DNA of 64,000 nucleotides from Saksenaea vasiformis B4078. Lineage: Eukaryota; Mucoromycota; Mucoromycetes; Mucorales; Saksenaeaceae. The DNA lies in NCBI GenBank assembly GCA_000697055.1, contig JNDT01001359.1, forward strand, positions 37,323 through 101,322, read 5' to 3'. The number at the start of each line of letters is the position of its first letter. The stretch's first letter is position 1. This document shows, in pieces, positions 11,111-22,567 of the stretch. The notes under the pieces are model-generated. The model was not told the DNA's origin, did no database searches, and saw nothing but the letters and a program-made list of their open reading frames with translations. Made by a program: the position numbers and the translations under genes.

Positions 11111-13781
11111 GACTTTAGCTCAAAAGCGCATGGAACGTCCCCCAGGTTTCTTTTTTTTTTTGTACGGCCTTGGAAATAGTCACAAATTTCGGCAAAGGGT
11201 TGCCTTGGTAGCCATCCAACAACGCATCATGATTTCAAGAAAAAATAAAATAAAAAGGTCTCTTTACACCCACATGGGATAGTCTCGCATTGAATAAGAT
11301 GAATTCAACATTTGATGAAGAAGTTCCGAGGTTTTACCATGCGAAAGGTCAAAGTGGGGCTGCGGGCAAGTGTTTGTACCACGTAAAAGCCAATCATGTA
11401 CAATCTAGTGTTACACACACCACACCAAGCCGAGTGAATGTTTAAGAAAAGTCTTGACGACGTGTTTATGGGTCAAACGAAATGGAGGAATATGGCAAAA
11501 AGAAAAAAGAAATAATGGTCACGAATCCTATTCGTCAGTTTAATAAAGAGGATGGAGAGGTTTCTTTCCCAACATCCTGAATCATTACTAAAAGCGAAAT
11601 TCGGGAAAAAAAAGTGAAGAAAACCCAGATGGAAATCGATCTGGAAAGAAAAATTTGAAAGACTCCGAGGATTTTGATGATGCATAGCTTAAGGGGAGAA
11701 AAGATGGAAGCAGTCGACGAAAAAAAAAGCGCAGATGCTGACCCTCATCAGCGGGATATGAAATATAGTCAGCGACCCTTTCGACACAGAAAACGGTGTA
11801 TGACGAAACCATCGACCAATGATCTACAAACTCTTGGAGTAGGAACTGCACAGAGCAGATGATCGGATTGGGGTGGAAACCGGTGTACCACACACACCAA
11901 CTTGAAACATTTCAGTAATATAAAGCAACTGCACTGTCATTTCTCTTATGCATTTAACCTGATCTATTTGTCATCCGTGTTACCTTTGCGACAGCATCGA
12001 GATTTTTCCCGGATGCAAAACAAAAAAAAAAGATGTGTTGAGGTACACCAGGCAAAAGGACTTAAATCTGGTGAAACGTCGGACGACGGAGACCATGTTG
12101 CCAAGAGAATGATTGCAAAGCATCGAGATGACATCTAGGATGATACAACAGAAAAGAAGTGACGTATGTTCTCAACAAAAGAAGAAAAAGAATTCAGATT
12201 TCACCATGAAATCTGAAACAGTACGCAAAGGGACGCATGTTTGAAATGATTTGCTTCACAGAGCACCTGTGTAACGTTGCTTGGATCCATTTGTTTCCCT
12301 CAAGCGATCATGTACGACGTGCTGAAAGAACACGCAATAGAAAAACGTGTGTTCTGAAAAGAGCGTCCTTCCCAGACGTAGATCAGGATATGGCCTTTGA
12401 AATCATTAGTCATCTGGCTGTCAGATCAATTGGATTTGCTGCCAACAGGAAGTGGCAACGTCATCATCGCTAGATCCTCTTTATCCGAAAAGCGCAGCAT
12501 GACGGTAAGTGAAAAAGTTTTATTTAGAATGAGGAATTGGTATGACATGCGATGATGAAGTAGATAACAAGATGGGATCCGTCGTACAAATTTATTGCCG
12601 GCCAAACGTCAAGTATGCGGGGAAAGGGAGATACAGTAAGGAATTTGCCAAGATCTTCATGGTATTGCACTTGATTAGTTAATTGATTTCTATTCTCATG
12701 TCAATTTAGTGTGTACAAAAGAGAGTTGATAAGAATAGATTGTAATTATAGCAATTCCAGGAATTGAATATTGCCACAGATGTAGAAAACATTCCATTTT
12801 GAAATAAGGTGCTACACATCTTACGTATGCACATAACGCACACACAGAAAAAAAAAGGGAACTGCGTGGCTCTGTGGGACCATTTATAGGATGCGCTTTA
12901 CATTTGATTTATCTATGCAATGGCATGTAGGCACACACACGCATGTACAGGTACAAAGAAAACGGAAACATAGCAACCAAGTGTAACAGAAAAAAGGGTT
13001 GTCCACTTCCCTTTTTGCGTGACATTACACGCAGGTGTGGCGAAGCCGTGAATCACAGCCACATCAGTGGCGGGCCGTAGGAGAGAAAGCCAAATGCAGC
13101 TCACGTAAAAACGATGAGATGGATGAATGATATTTCGGCAAAGAACATGAAAAATAGAATTGGAGAGTTAAATAGCCGCGTTAAACTACGCAACGTACTA
13201 GTTTATAACATAGCAACCCATTCTAGGAAGTCATTAGGGTCAAGGATTCATCTTAGTTGGAAAAAAGGTTTTATCTCGGGAAAAACGTGGCAAATTGTAA
13301 GTCATCAGTATCTGAAAGGGAATGGGTTAAATTACCGGCCCATTCCATTTGGATCGGAACTTACGGATAAAAAAAAATCAACAAATGATTATTGGAAAAA
13401 GACAAACTGTAATACTTATAAAAAAAGAATACCGAGAAGAAAGAGTAACCATTGGCTTGGCATTTGTGGAAAAAGAGAGACATCTCCTCCGTCTGGCCAT
13501 GACTCCGGTGGGGATTGTTAAGTTGAGGTATTTAGCCGTCCAGTGTAACGGGGGATCCCTTCTACCGGACCTATCGCTTTTTCCGGTAACAGACAGAGAG
13601 AGCAAAAAAAAAAAAAGAGAGGGCCCATTCTGATCTGGAAAAAAGTCATGACGCTATGGAAATAGTCACCTTCCCCGGGACCCTCATCAAACCTTCCCGA
13701 ACTATAAAAAATATCGTTTCTTTCTCTTCCTCTTTTTTCTTCTCTTCTTTTAGATCTTTTTCCCCTTTTTCTATATTAACA
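11111..13781. other. Long intergenic region (2.7 kb), no gene resolved
   Basis: Many short open frames occur on both strands but none has an ATG context, splice pattern or motif that I can defend. A perfect 11-bp inverted repeat with a 3-nt loop lies at 12193-12217. The GATA-like gene's promoter is at the right end. A small unrecognised gene cannot be excluded around 12240-12530, where the strand is less A/T-rich. Confidence 0.4.
13698..13781 (+). promoter_or_regulatory. TATA box and pyrimidine-rich leader of the GATA-like gene
   Basis: CTATAAAAAATATC at about 13701 is followed by ~60 nt of almost pure C/T and then the ATG at 13782. The C/T block is open in the coding frame but its composition is that of a 5' UTR, which is why the start was not moved upstream to 13656. 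Confidence 0.6.
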
Positions 13782-14989
13782 ATGGACATTTCACCTGTAT
13801 TAAATCATCCACCCGTCACTCCGCCTTATGAATGTCAGAAAACAACTACGACAGATCAATCTTCTTTTTTCAATCATCCTAGTTCTATTTTACGCCCGAT
13901 TCATCGTAGTGCGTTTCATCGAGTGCACCCACCATCACCACCCGAATTAGTGCATGATAGTGAGGAAGAAGAAGAAGATCTACTATCATCACCATCGTTG
14001 TCACCACATAGTTTGATGAAACAGCAGGGGTTAAATCACCGCTCGGCCCCTGATGACGAGATGATGGAACGTCCGTGCATGCGAAGAAAATCAATGCCAC
14101 TCAGATCTCCTTCTGTTGTTCATGATCCATTTCAATCTTCCGCTGTCGATAAAAGTATTGTATTTCAACTTGATTCAAACTGTTTTCCTGTCTGTACCTC
14201 TCAAGTGATCTCGGGTGAATCATTACTATCTGCGCTGCGCAGAAGAGTGGCTGTGGCACGAAAACAAAAACGAACCAGATTGTCGGCGTATCGACCGAGT
14301 AGAAAACCCACGCAAATCCAGATACCCAAGGCAAGACATCCAAAAATGGAAACTCGCTCCTATTTTTATGATCCCTTGACCACTTCCACTATCACGAACA
14401 CACCAACCGACCACCGACCCTGGATCGAGCCCTCCGAAAATCAATCTATCATGGATCAAAAAAAATCAACGAAACCAACCGCCTCATCCGCTGGAAGACC
14501 ATCTCGTGTCAAAGGACCCTGTCAGGCCTGTCAGGAGACTTCTGACGGATGCATGCGTAAAGCGTTCAACTGGCCGTTCCCATCTAGTTCAATTTTCAAT
14601 GACAAGGGAAAACCCTTTGTTTACCTTTGTAACAAATGTGGTTTAAGGTATAGGAAAAACATAACGAAGCATCATTCTTCATTTTTATTTAACACATCTG
14701 TCTTTTTAGGTATAACAAAAGCGGAGGAAGTGTCTGTCGTCACTGTCGATGGGTCTTTTGTAAAGAAGAAAAACGAAAGGCAATGCAGCATATTGATCAG
14801 ATGCGACGTTCTCGTCCCGATGGCCGGGTGGATCCAAATGAACTCATTGAAAACTTTGTGTGTACACCAAAGTACTGGACATGCGGTCGACCTTGGAAAG
14901 TCGGTTGGGTCCTGAATGGTGAAGATGACTCTCTTGATGATGATGAAATGGATGATACAACTTACCGATCACCCTCACCCTCACACTAA
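13782..14989 (+). CDS. Atypical GATA-like zinc-finger protein
   Basis: Exons 13782-14647 and 14710-14989 give 381 residues. The N-terminal 240 are Ser/Pro/His-rich and disordered. A cysteine region follows at ~245-325: CQAC, about 31 residues with a further Cys, then YLCNKCGLRYNKSGG, then CRHCRWVFC and a basic stretch KEEKRKA. LCNKCGLRY is the GATA/Ash1-type second zinc knuckle, but the loop is much longer than the 17-20 residues of a standard GATA finger and an extra CxxC follows it. The protein is probably a nuclear DNA-binding factor. DNA specificity cannot be read from the sequence. The tail is acidic (DDSLDDDEMDD). The intron splits the second knuckle. Confidence 0.7.
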
Positions 14990-15738
14990 AAACATTCATT
15001 CGTTCGTTTGTTGATAATCATAACTTCCCTTCTCCTTCTCCTACTCCTCCTACTTTTCTCCTCCTTCTTTTCTTCTTCTTTTCTTCCCTTCAAAATGTAC
15101 ATATATCACCCATAGCTCCGTTCCCCTTTTTAAAGTAAAGAAGAGAAAAAAGAAAGCCTGTATTTCTGGAATGGTCCATTCCCCTCGCGTTAAATGCATA
15201 GCATAAATCATTGCCTTGGCACACAACAGTAAATCTTGGCGGGAAAGGAATGGATAAACATTTTCCCGTGTGAATGCAGAAATGCTGGACTGACATCATG
15301 ACACGTCAAAACCAGTTTGACCGAGACATAGCAAAAAAAAAAAGAAGAAAGAATTTGCAGTAGTGTGATATACTAATGGTTGGAGGAAAAGAGCTGCTCA
15401 ACTGAGTAACAAAGGATAAGAGAGGATCGCGACCTAGACTGGAACCTTCATCCGAAGGTTCAACATCAGCAAGGAAATAGGTCTGTTTTATTCAGACCAG
15501 GCCAGGTAAGTGAACAAGAAACAGTTGACGTAACCATTGTAACATAGCGCTTCCAAACCTCATTTTTGATTGATTCATTCACTTGTGGCACGAAGACCAA
15601 CATTTTTTTTTTAGATCCAACAACCTAAACTTAATACACGTGTAATCCAATAGGGTCACATGGGAAACAAAGAAGATGCGGGAACACTGAACCGGCATGG
15701 TTTTGTTATTTTGCAAGGAGCCTGCCCTTTTTATTTGT
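14990..15738. other. Intergenic between convergent genes, no gene seen
   Basis: C/T-rich just after 14990 (3' UTR-like), then A/T-rich. No coding structure is recognised on either strand. Confidence 0.45.
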
Positions 15739-16763
15739 TTATGCTTTTGTAATCTTGACCGTAGCAGGTCCATCAACACCGCGCAAGATCACCTTTCTGT
15801 TCTTGCCTTCTTCAACAATTTCAAGTTGACCCTGGCCGGTTACATTGGCCTTGACACCGTTAGGATACATCTTGCCGGAGATCAACCAAGAGACTTCTCC
15901 TTGGCCATCTACTTGCACTGTATGTTCACGCTTGGCATGATCGAATGTTTCCGATTTGTAGATAGCAGTACATGTTTGTGTGGTGGGTGGGAATCCGTGC
16001 TCCTTTATATAATCAACCACCTTGCCAGCACAAAGAGGAACTTGAAGTTGAACGCTCTTAAGGAAAGACGCGGGGATAGATCCCGCAAGATCAACTTGCG
16101 TAATATAAGTCACTCCAACACCACCTTCTGTCTGGTAAATCTTCCATCCAGAGATCTTGAGGTCGCCACGGACACACTTGGCCACAGGAGGGATAGTGCT
16201 GTCCTCAACAGAAGACATCACAACGTAACAGACGTCATCGTTGATGTCACGAATGGAGCATGCCGCAAAGTCACGAGGGCTAGAGAAAGGAAGACAGAAA
16301 GCCGTAAGTCTTCACCTCCCAAAGAGCAATCTTTCTCATTTTTCTTTTTTACCTGACAGGCCATGGAGACTTGAGCTTGACCCAGAAAAGAGATTCGTAA
16401 ACGGTGAAGAGTTCCTTGACCTCAGAAACATCGTACTTCTCGTCCCCTACGCAGAAGAGCACGACGGTTGGTTCTTCTGTTGCTCATTCCTTACTATCAT
16501 CGACAACACTTACAGATCTTTCGGCAGCCAGGAAGAGTAGCCACTGAGGCGACATCCTTGACGGTGTATTCGGTGGTGTTGAAAACAATGTCACCACGTA
16601 CGATAGGAATGGCAGCGCCAGGCACTTCCTTGCTGTAGAGTTTAACACCATCTTTCTCGGAAGAAAAGGTCCAGCCATCCAACGAGGCGGAGAGTTCCTT
16701 GAACTGCTCCAAAGCTTGACGGTTGTGAGCAGCGTGGCGGTTGTTGGATTCAATCACGGGCAT
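15739..16763 (-). CDS. START-domain lipid-binding protein
   Basis: Exons 16514-16763, 16353-16446 and 15739-16279 give 294 residues, almost all of which form one START-like fold: LDGWTFSSEKDGVKLYSKEV near the N-terminus, WVKLKSPWPVSPRDFAACSI in the middle, then YVVMSSVEDSTIPP, GWKIYQTEGGVGVTYITQVD, and the terminal helix around VPLCAGKVVDYIKEHG. START domains bind sterols, phospholipids or ceramide in a hydrophobic tunnel. The ligand is not predictable here. There is no signal or membrane segment, so it is likely cytosolic. The first intron acceptor was fixed by restoring the conserved Trp-Asp after RKI. Confidence 0.85.
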
Positions 16764-17687
16764 GGTAGTTGTATGTACAAAGAGATAAAGGTGTGAAAGG
16801 AAAGAAAATAGATTGGATTTTTATACAGCTTGTCAGTGTAACCTTGTGTTACAATGTGGAGAAAGCATAATGTGGTACCACTGCATGTGAAAAATGAACA
16901 AGACGCGTTCGTTTTCATATGCTTCTTGCGGGGTTTCCCCTGGAAAATGTGGGTAAAATGCGAAGAAAAGAAAGAAGAAGAACCGCAGCGGAACAAACCA
17001 TGAATAGGACATAAAGTAGACACTTGTTTGTTAGCAATTTCTCACAATAGCAACGCTTCCAAACCCCTCCTCCCTCCTTTTGGAATGGGACCTAGGTCCC
17101 CCGCCATATTTCATTAATCTATTCTTTCAAACTGTGATTTTTCCACGGACCATTCTTCCTTCTTTTTCCAAAGAAACACTTGCCATCATCAAGACACCAC
17201 GTGGAGAAGGACAAAAATAATCAAAGGCCAAGTCCAGATTAGTTGCCAAGCAAAACAGGATGTTATCTTCTTTGGGGATCGAACAGTGGTCAAGGAAGAA
17301 AAAAAAAAGGTTGTCAAGGTAGATCCATACACAATGGTTGCCCCGCGCCCCCGTTCTCTCACACACTCGTTCCCTGAGCTCCGACATTATCACGGACCAA
17401 GCATGCCACGCCCTTATTTTATTTTATGGTTTACCCGGTTCAACAAAATGGGTCTCTGCGTGTACTATTCCGTTTATCCCGCCCGATCAAACATGTTCAC
17501 TGTTCTTAGGGATCGATGCAAATCATCCTCAGTTGTATTTTTAGCTGCCACTAAAATAGCATGGAATTTATTTGGAAAGAAAAAGGAGAAGAATATTATT
17601 GGTGTCCAGCAACATCGTTATGTAAAAAGAACAGGATGGTGTGATGGGAAGAAAAAGAAGAAAATAAGGGTATACGTTGTTGTTTTT
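16764..17687. other. Intergenic (0.9 kb), no gene seen
   Basis: This is the START promoter side plus the 3' flank of the TBC gene. An open frame on the plus strand (17286-17693) is Lys-rich at its ends with no motif and is not called. Confidence 0.45.
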
Positions 17688-20486
17688 TTATAAAGCCAAT
17701 TCGCGATGGGTCAGTTCTGTTGGTTCTTCATATAATTGGGGCTTGGACTCCACCTGAGCACCACCAAATGTACTCCACAAACGAGCATACATACTGGAAC
17801 GTTTTGTGTTATTGTTGGGCTGACTGCCTAACGAGGTGGCCGATGTAATGGACGAGGCAAAACTATCGGTTGATCCTCTTCGTTCGTCGCGTGATCGATG
17901 GGCCAACATCGACAAGGACGCAGTGGAACTGCGTTTCATATGCATCGACGAACGCTGTTGTTGCTGTGAAGCCTCGTGCTCTGCCAATTTTACTTTGGCC
18001 TCAGCCAGCAGCTTTTCCAATTCACGGCATCGCAATTCGCTCTCAACGTACTTGGTCTGATACTCATCACCTGTGGAAGAAGAGCCATAGTAATCCATCG
18101 AAGCGCATGCTCGGCCACCCAATTGCAATGTATGGCGTCGGCTCAAATCTTTCTTCGTAAAAGGTTGGCCTAACAAACGTGCGCCAGCCGCAGAGAGTTG
18201 CACACCGCTTTGCTTGTCACCAAACAGCACCTGATGTGCGGCAAACACTTCTTCTGAGAAGGTACGTCGAGGCATCAGGTACTCGCGCTTCTCTTGTTCT
18301 AGTTCACGAATACGACGATCTTGTCGTTCAACGTCTTGGGCAAGCTCCATCTTCTCCATTTGTAGCTCAGCAGCGGTCTTCTTGCATGCCATGTTCCTCT
18401 CTACCACTTCCTCGTTCTCTTTTAGCAAGCGATCAATTTCCTGTAACAGTTGTTCCTTTTCGGCATCTCGTTGTTCAAGCTCAATTTGTAACGCCTCGTT
18501 CTTTTTCACCATTTCTTCTTGATCGGCACGAACAGCATGATATTGCTGTATCACCGTGTCGTACTGGCGCTGCATTGTCTCGTACTTTTCTTCCATTTCA
18601 CGGTTAGCGAGTGTCAGTGAAGTCACCTCGGCTCTGAGATTCTGCAATGCGACATCATCCTCATCGATGTCATCCTCTGTATCTTCGCTCATTTCGTCTA
18701 CGGAACCGTCGACGGTAGTGGCCACTGTCTCGTTTTCACTTTCATGTGTGCTCTTTGTCGCAACAGAAGAACGTGCTGAATGGATTTCTGTGACTGGCCC
18801 AGACGCTAAAGCACCTGCAACCAGGGCACCGAACTGACCACTCGTTCGTAGGGATTCCACAAACACGTCGAATTCGTTGCTGCCTGATGCTTTCACTTGT
18901 TTTTGTTCTTCCAGTTTCTTCTTGTATCTTTTCAGTCGGCGTTCAAGGAGAGCATTGCGCTTGCTAAGTTGGTCACGCTCCAGTTGCTCGTCGACATCGC
19001 GCATCTTGACCGCCGCCAGCTCATTGGATAGCTCCGCATGATCTTGTTGTAGTTGTGTCAGCGCAGCCATCAGTTCTTCAATTTGTTGATGGACAATGGG
19101 ACGATCGTTGGAGAAAGAAAACCATGAATCACGTTTTGTCTTGCGTCCAAAACGCACAGCGAGCATTTGATGTGTACGTTCTTTTTCTTTTTCCTGTCCA
19201 CGTTGGCGTGTTTCAGCAATATGTGCCAGTTTCTCTGGTATGCCACCCATGGCCATGGCATCACTAATCAATGCATCTGTATCGTACAAGAAGGTGGGAG
19301 AACGAAGTGTGGTCAACAGCTGCTCAAAGTCGTCTATAGCGAGCAGTCGCTCTTGATTTTTCTGCATCAAAGCCAGTGCCACGCGTGTCACTGTCGAAGG
19401 GACACCTTGAGCAAATGCCAGGTCGTAGATACGCATGACAGCGCGTTCTGGGAAATTATGTGCAAAAAGAGTCAAGTACCACTGGGAGGCGTACATGGTG
19501 GGATAGATGGTATGATGGTTCAAATGGGCATCCAGTTCAGGGCAGTACTGGGAAAGTAAGATCTGGAACTGATGCAACCTCAAATGAAGGCCTTCCATAT
19601 TCAGTATAAATAATGTTCGCATGTCATACAGTTCCATCAGTCTAAGGTTTTTTTTGTCCGTTTTAGTTTGCTGCACGTGCACACGCATAAACTCTCACCT
19701 GACAAATACACAAAATGCTTGTTTTTCTGGCATCTGTCATAAAGATAGAGAAATCAGATCTGGCTATAACTCACAATCAATCGATCAAAAAACTTACCAC
19801 ATCCAACAGTGGACTGGCGAGCCATAATAGACCTTGACAGTAACCCACATGTGTATCATACACACTGTATGCTTTTAGTAACCTTCCCAGGGATTCGTCT
19901 TTGTTATAAAGCTTTATATCGCTATCAATAGCGCGTGCATAAGGAGAATCGTCTTCTTGAACAAGACGATCGTACATGGCTTCCAAGTGCGTATCGGAGG
20001 AGGCACGACTCATACTTTGCCAAAGGTCACCACGCACGTCTTTGGGAAGCCCATGTGTACGAAGTTCAGCTGTAAACAATCGAGCATAACGAAGCGCATT
20101 GGTGGCGTAATCCTGCACAAGTCCCTGCCAAAGATCGCCTGTACGCGTTGGTTGATCACCAACTGATTTGGGATCGGCGTTCCAAACAGCGTTTTGCCGC
20201 TGGACGTACGTGATGAAATCGCTCTCGGAATCCTGATTTTTTTTAAAAAAAGAGATACATGAGTACCACATTTTTCTTCCTTCTTATTAATATTTTTTAC
20301 CTGGGGAGATAGTTGTCTATTTGCTTCGTCCAACTGTTCCCATGTTGTTCGTTCGGTTGGTATGGGGTGAAGATGAAGGTTCAATAGGTCATTGGTGGGA
20401 TCAGGTCGTTCAGATGGCGAATGGCTTGCCATGTCCACTGGTAGTGTTGTATCAGTAGGAACCTGGAGAGCGACTTCGGCTGCCAT
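17688..20486 (-). CDS. TBC-domain (RabGAP-like) coiled-coil protein, Gyp5/EVI5 type
   Basis: Exons 20301-20486, 19798-20232, 19699-19733 (35 nt) and 17688-19641 give 869 residues. The TBC domain spans ~95-330: LRTHGLPKDVRGDLWQSM, GYCQGLLWLASPLL (glutamine finger YCQG), MYASQWYLTLFAHNFP and MRIYDLAFAQG. Long coiled coils follow at ~390-470 and 530-640, then a Ser-rich tail. The architecture matches Gyp5/EVI5 proteins, which turn off Ypt/Rab GTPases in exocytic traffic. The arginine finger of the IxxDxxR motif is not conserved: the region reads IDSDIKLYNK, with Leu at the Arg position. The protein may therefore have weak or no GAP activity. Confidence 0.88.
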
Positions 20487-21236
20487 AGAGAGAAAAAGGA
20501 AACTTCAATGAAAGCCGAAAAAAGAAGAAGAAAAGGAGAAAAATGTCGTTTGAATCCAAGAAAACACTCGTTTAGAGGGAAAAAAAAAAAGGTTTCCGTG
20601 ATACGTATGTGTTACACTACGGAAAGTAAAAAGTACTTTTTGACCGAAAACAAGAAAGACTAGAATGCAGGTTAAATAGTAAGTAAGTAGTAACAACACC
20701 ATCATTCACATGCACCCCTTCAAGGGTGAACATACATCAACTGGACTTCTTTTTCTTTTTCTTTTTTCTTTTCCTTATCTTCTTTACCTCCATGCTCCTT
20801 TAGCATCTTGAGGAAAAAGAAGGAGCGTGTTCAAAGGCGGAGATGAAGGCGGACTTGGTGTCGGTCATGCAAATCGCTAAGAGAAAAAGAAGCAAGGAAA
20901 AAAGAAAAAAAAAAGTGGGTTGCAGTTTTTTTAACGGGGTTGCTTTCACTGTCGTACTAAAACATGCCGTATAGTTTATCAAAACACACACTTTTTTTTT
21001 ATATACTAAGGGGAACCCTTTTTGTTTTTTACAGCTAACTATGGTAACGTTTGGGGACACGTAAGAAAAGAGATAGTGTATGTTGAGTTAGTGCATTGCA
21101 CGTACAGGACATACATTTGTCCATTGAGAATTGAGCATAACCTATGCAAGATATTTTCAACTTCTTTAAAACGAATTGGCCTGCATTTATCTGTTTCTCA
21201 TTATCGTCCATAGAAAGAAAAAAAGAAAAAGGTTAG
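20487..21236. other. Intergenic with a possible tiny gene
   Basis: On the minus strand around 20733-20870 there is an ATG (MTDTKSAFISAF) and, in a different frame after a splice-acceptor-like CTTCTTTTTCCTCAAG, a Lys/Glu-rich stretch ending VQLMYVHP. The two cannot be joined in frame with canonical signals, so no CDS is called. The rest is A/T-rich with a TATA-like ATATAAAA at about 20997. Confidence 0.3.
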
Positions 21237-22327
21237 CTAAACTGTCTCGGATTTGGCGTAACGAGACGAATCGCGTGTCGCATTGCGTACAGGAATCTTT
21301 AATCCCTGTTTGGCAAATGCTTTTGACAGTTCCGTGGATTCTACAAATACCATGAGACCAGTACCTTTGTTTTCCTCACTGTTGCCTACCTGTCATCCCA
21401 GGAAACTGGATGCAGAAAGGTGTGCATATTTCTTTAGTAAAAAAGTAGAATTTACTTCTTTTTTTTTCGTCTTTTTACCTTCTTGGCGGAATAGACGGTA
21501 AATGGCTCGGAAAAGACTTGCGCCAGTACCTTTGATTGTGCTCCTTCTTGAAAGTCGTTGCTATGATACACGTTAGAAACCTGAAAGAAATCAGAGGGAA
21601 AATTTTTACTTTGTCAATTTCATTAAACTGAACCGTAATGTGTAAACCCCTTCCGTTCGAATACTGAGATCGGGAAAAGCAAAGTACAATCCTTGTTCGC
21701 CGTCTGGATTCTTTAGTAGACTTGGTGAGCTCACCAAGGAACCCATCAAGACCCTGGTACACTTTGGTGGATTGGAAATAATATTTCGCTCTTCTAACCG
21801 ATCTGCCGACCATAGTGTAACATGTAGGATAAAGAACGGGATCTGAAGGGTTCTACAAACAAACAACCCCTCTTTATTCAGCCAGGGTGTCGCTATAGCG
21901 ATCATGGCATTCCTTTTCTCTCTTACTGGATATCAATATAGGAATCTTGCTTGACGATGAGTTGAACGATAGGTGGTGGATCAATGGGTCGTCTATCTTT
22001 CTCGCCAAATCCACACATACGTGCATGCAGAGGTTGCTGACATACGATCAATTCATACGTCCTAAAACGAACGGTTCATATATATAACAAAACGCTGCAT
22101 TAAAATGAAAACCTGTTTTCGCGTTCGTCGTAGCCAATCGAACTGAGACCTTGTGGAGTTAAGGTTGGTGCGGATTGAAGTCGCATATCCGTCGGGTGAG
22201 GAACGATGGCGTCGGTTGCTGGAGGAGGTACCCGAGATGCATAGGGATTTACAGTTGTAGTTGTAGTATGAAACTGCGTTGATTCGTAATGAGGTGATGG
22301 TACCTCATGGTGAGCATTGGTCATCAT
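21237..22327 (-). CDS. Velvet-domain regulator (VelB/VosA family)
   Basis: Six exons (22113-22327, 21927-22061, 21610-21852, 21479-21560, 21390-21405, 21237-21340) give 264 residues. After ~65 disordered residues the velvet domain fills the rest: YELIVCQQPLHARMCGFGEK, IDPPPIVQLIV, QIPFFILHVTLW, SNPPKCTRVLMGSLVSSP, GLYFAFPDLSIRTEGVYTLR, VFSEPFTVYSAKKFPGMTES and TELSKAFAKQGL. Velvet proteins are fungal DNA-binding developmental regulators linking light, sporulation and secondary metabolism. The fifth exon is only 16 nt and supplies FPGMT; it is required to restore the conserved motif. Three introns are exactly 49 nt. Which of VelB, VosA or VelC it is cannot be settled by eye. Confidence 0.92.
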
Positions 22328-22567
22328 AAAATGAGGAAATTTATTTCAGGAAGAGGTGAGAAAAAGTAGGTCTGATCGTCAACCGCATTTTCCCCCATCC
22401 CACAGCCTTTTTTTTCTGGCTCCGTTCCTATCTCGAATTGGTAGGTAACAAAAATGATCTCCCGGCAACAACGTATATTATGGAAATGGCATCTTCTCTT
22501 TTTATACATTTTTTCCTATCTTACCAGAGAAATGACTAATAGGTTTGTAAAAAGGGAATATGAGTAG

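Noticed and set aside
13656..13781. N-terminal extension of the GATA-like protein from an upstream ATG
   Set aside because: The stretch holds a TATA box and a C/T-rich leader; composition is non-coding.
17286..17693. 135-codon plus-strand frame before the TBC gene
   Set aside because: Lys-rich ends, no domain, no splice or promoter support.
20733..20870. Tiny minus-strand gene (MTDTKSAFISAF plus a Lys/Glu-rich tail)
   Set aside because: The two parts are in different frames and cannot be joined with canonical splice sites.
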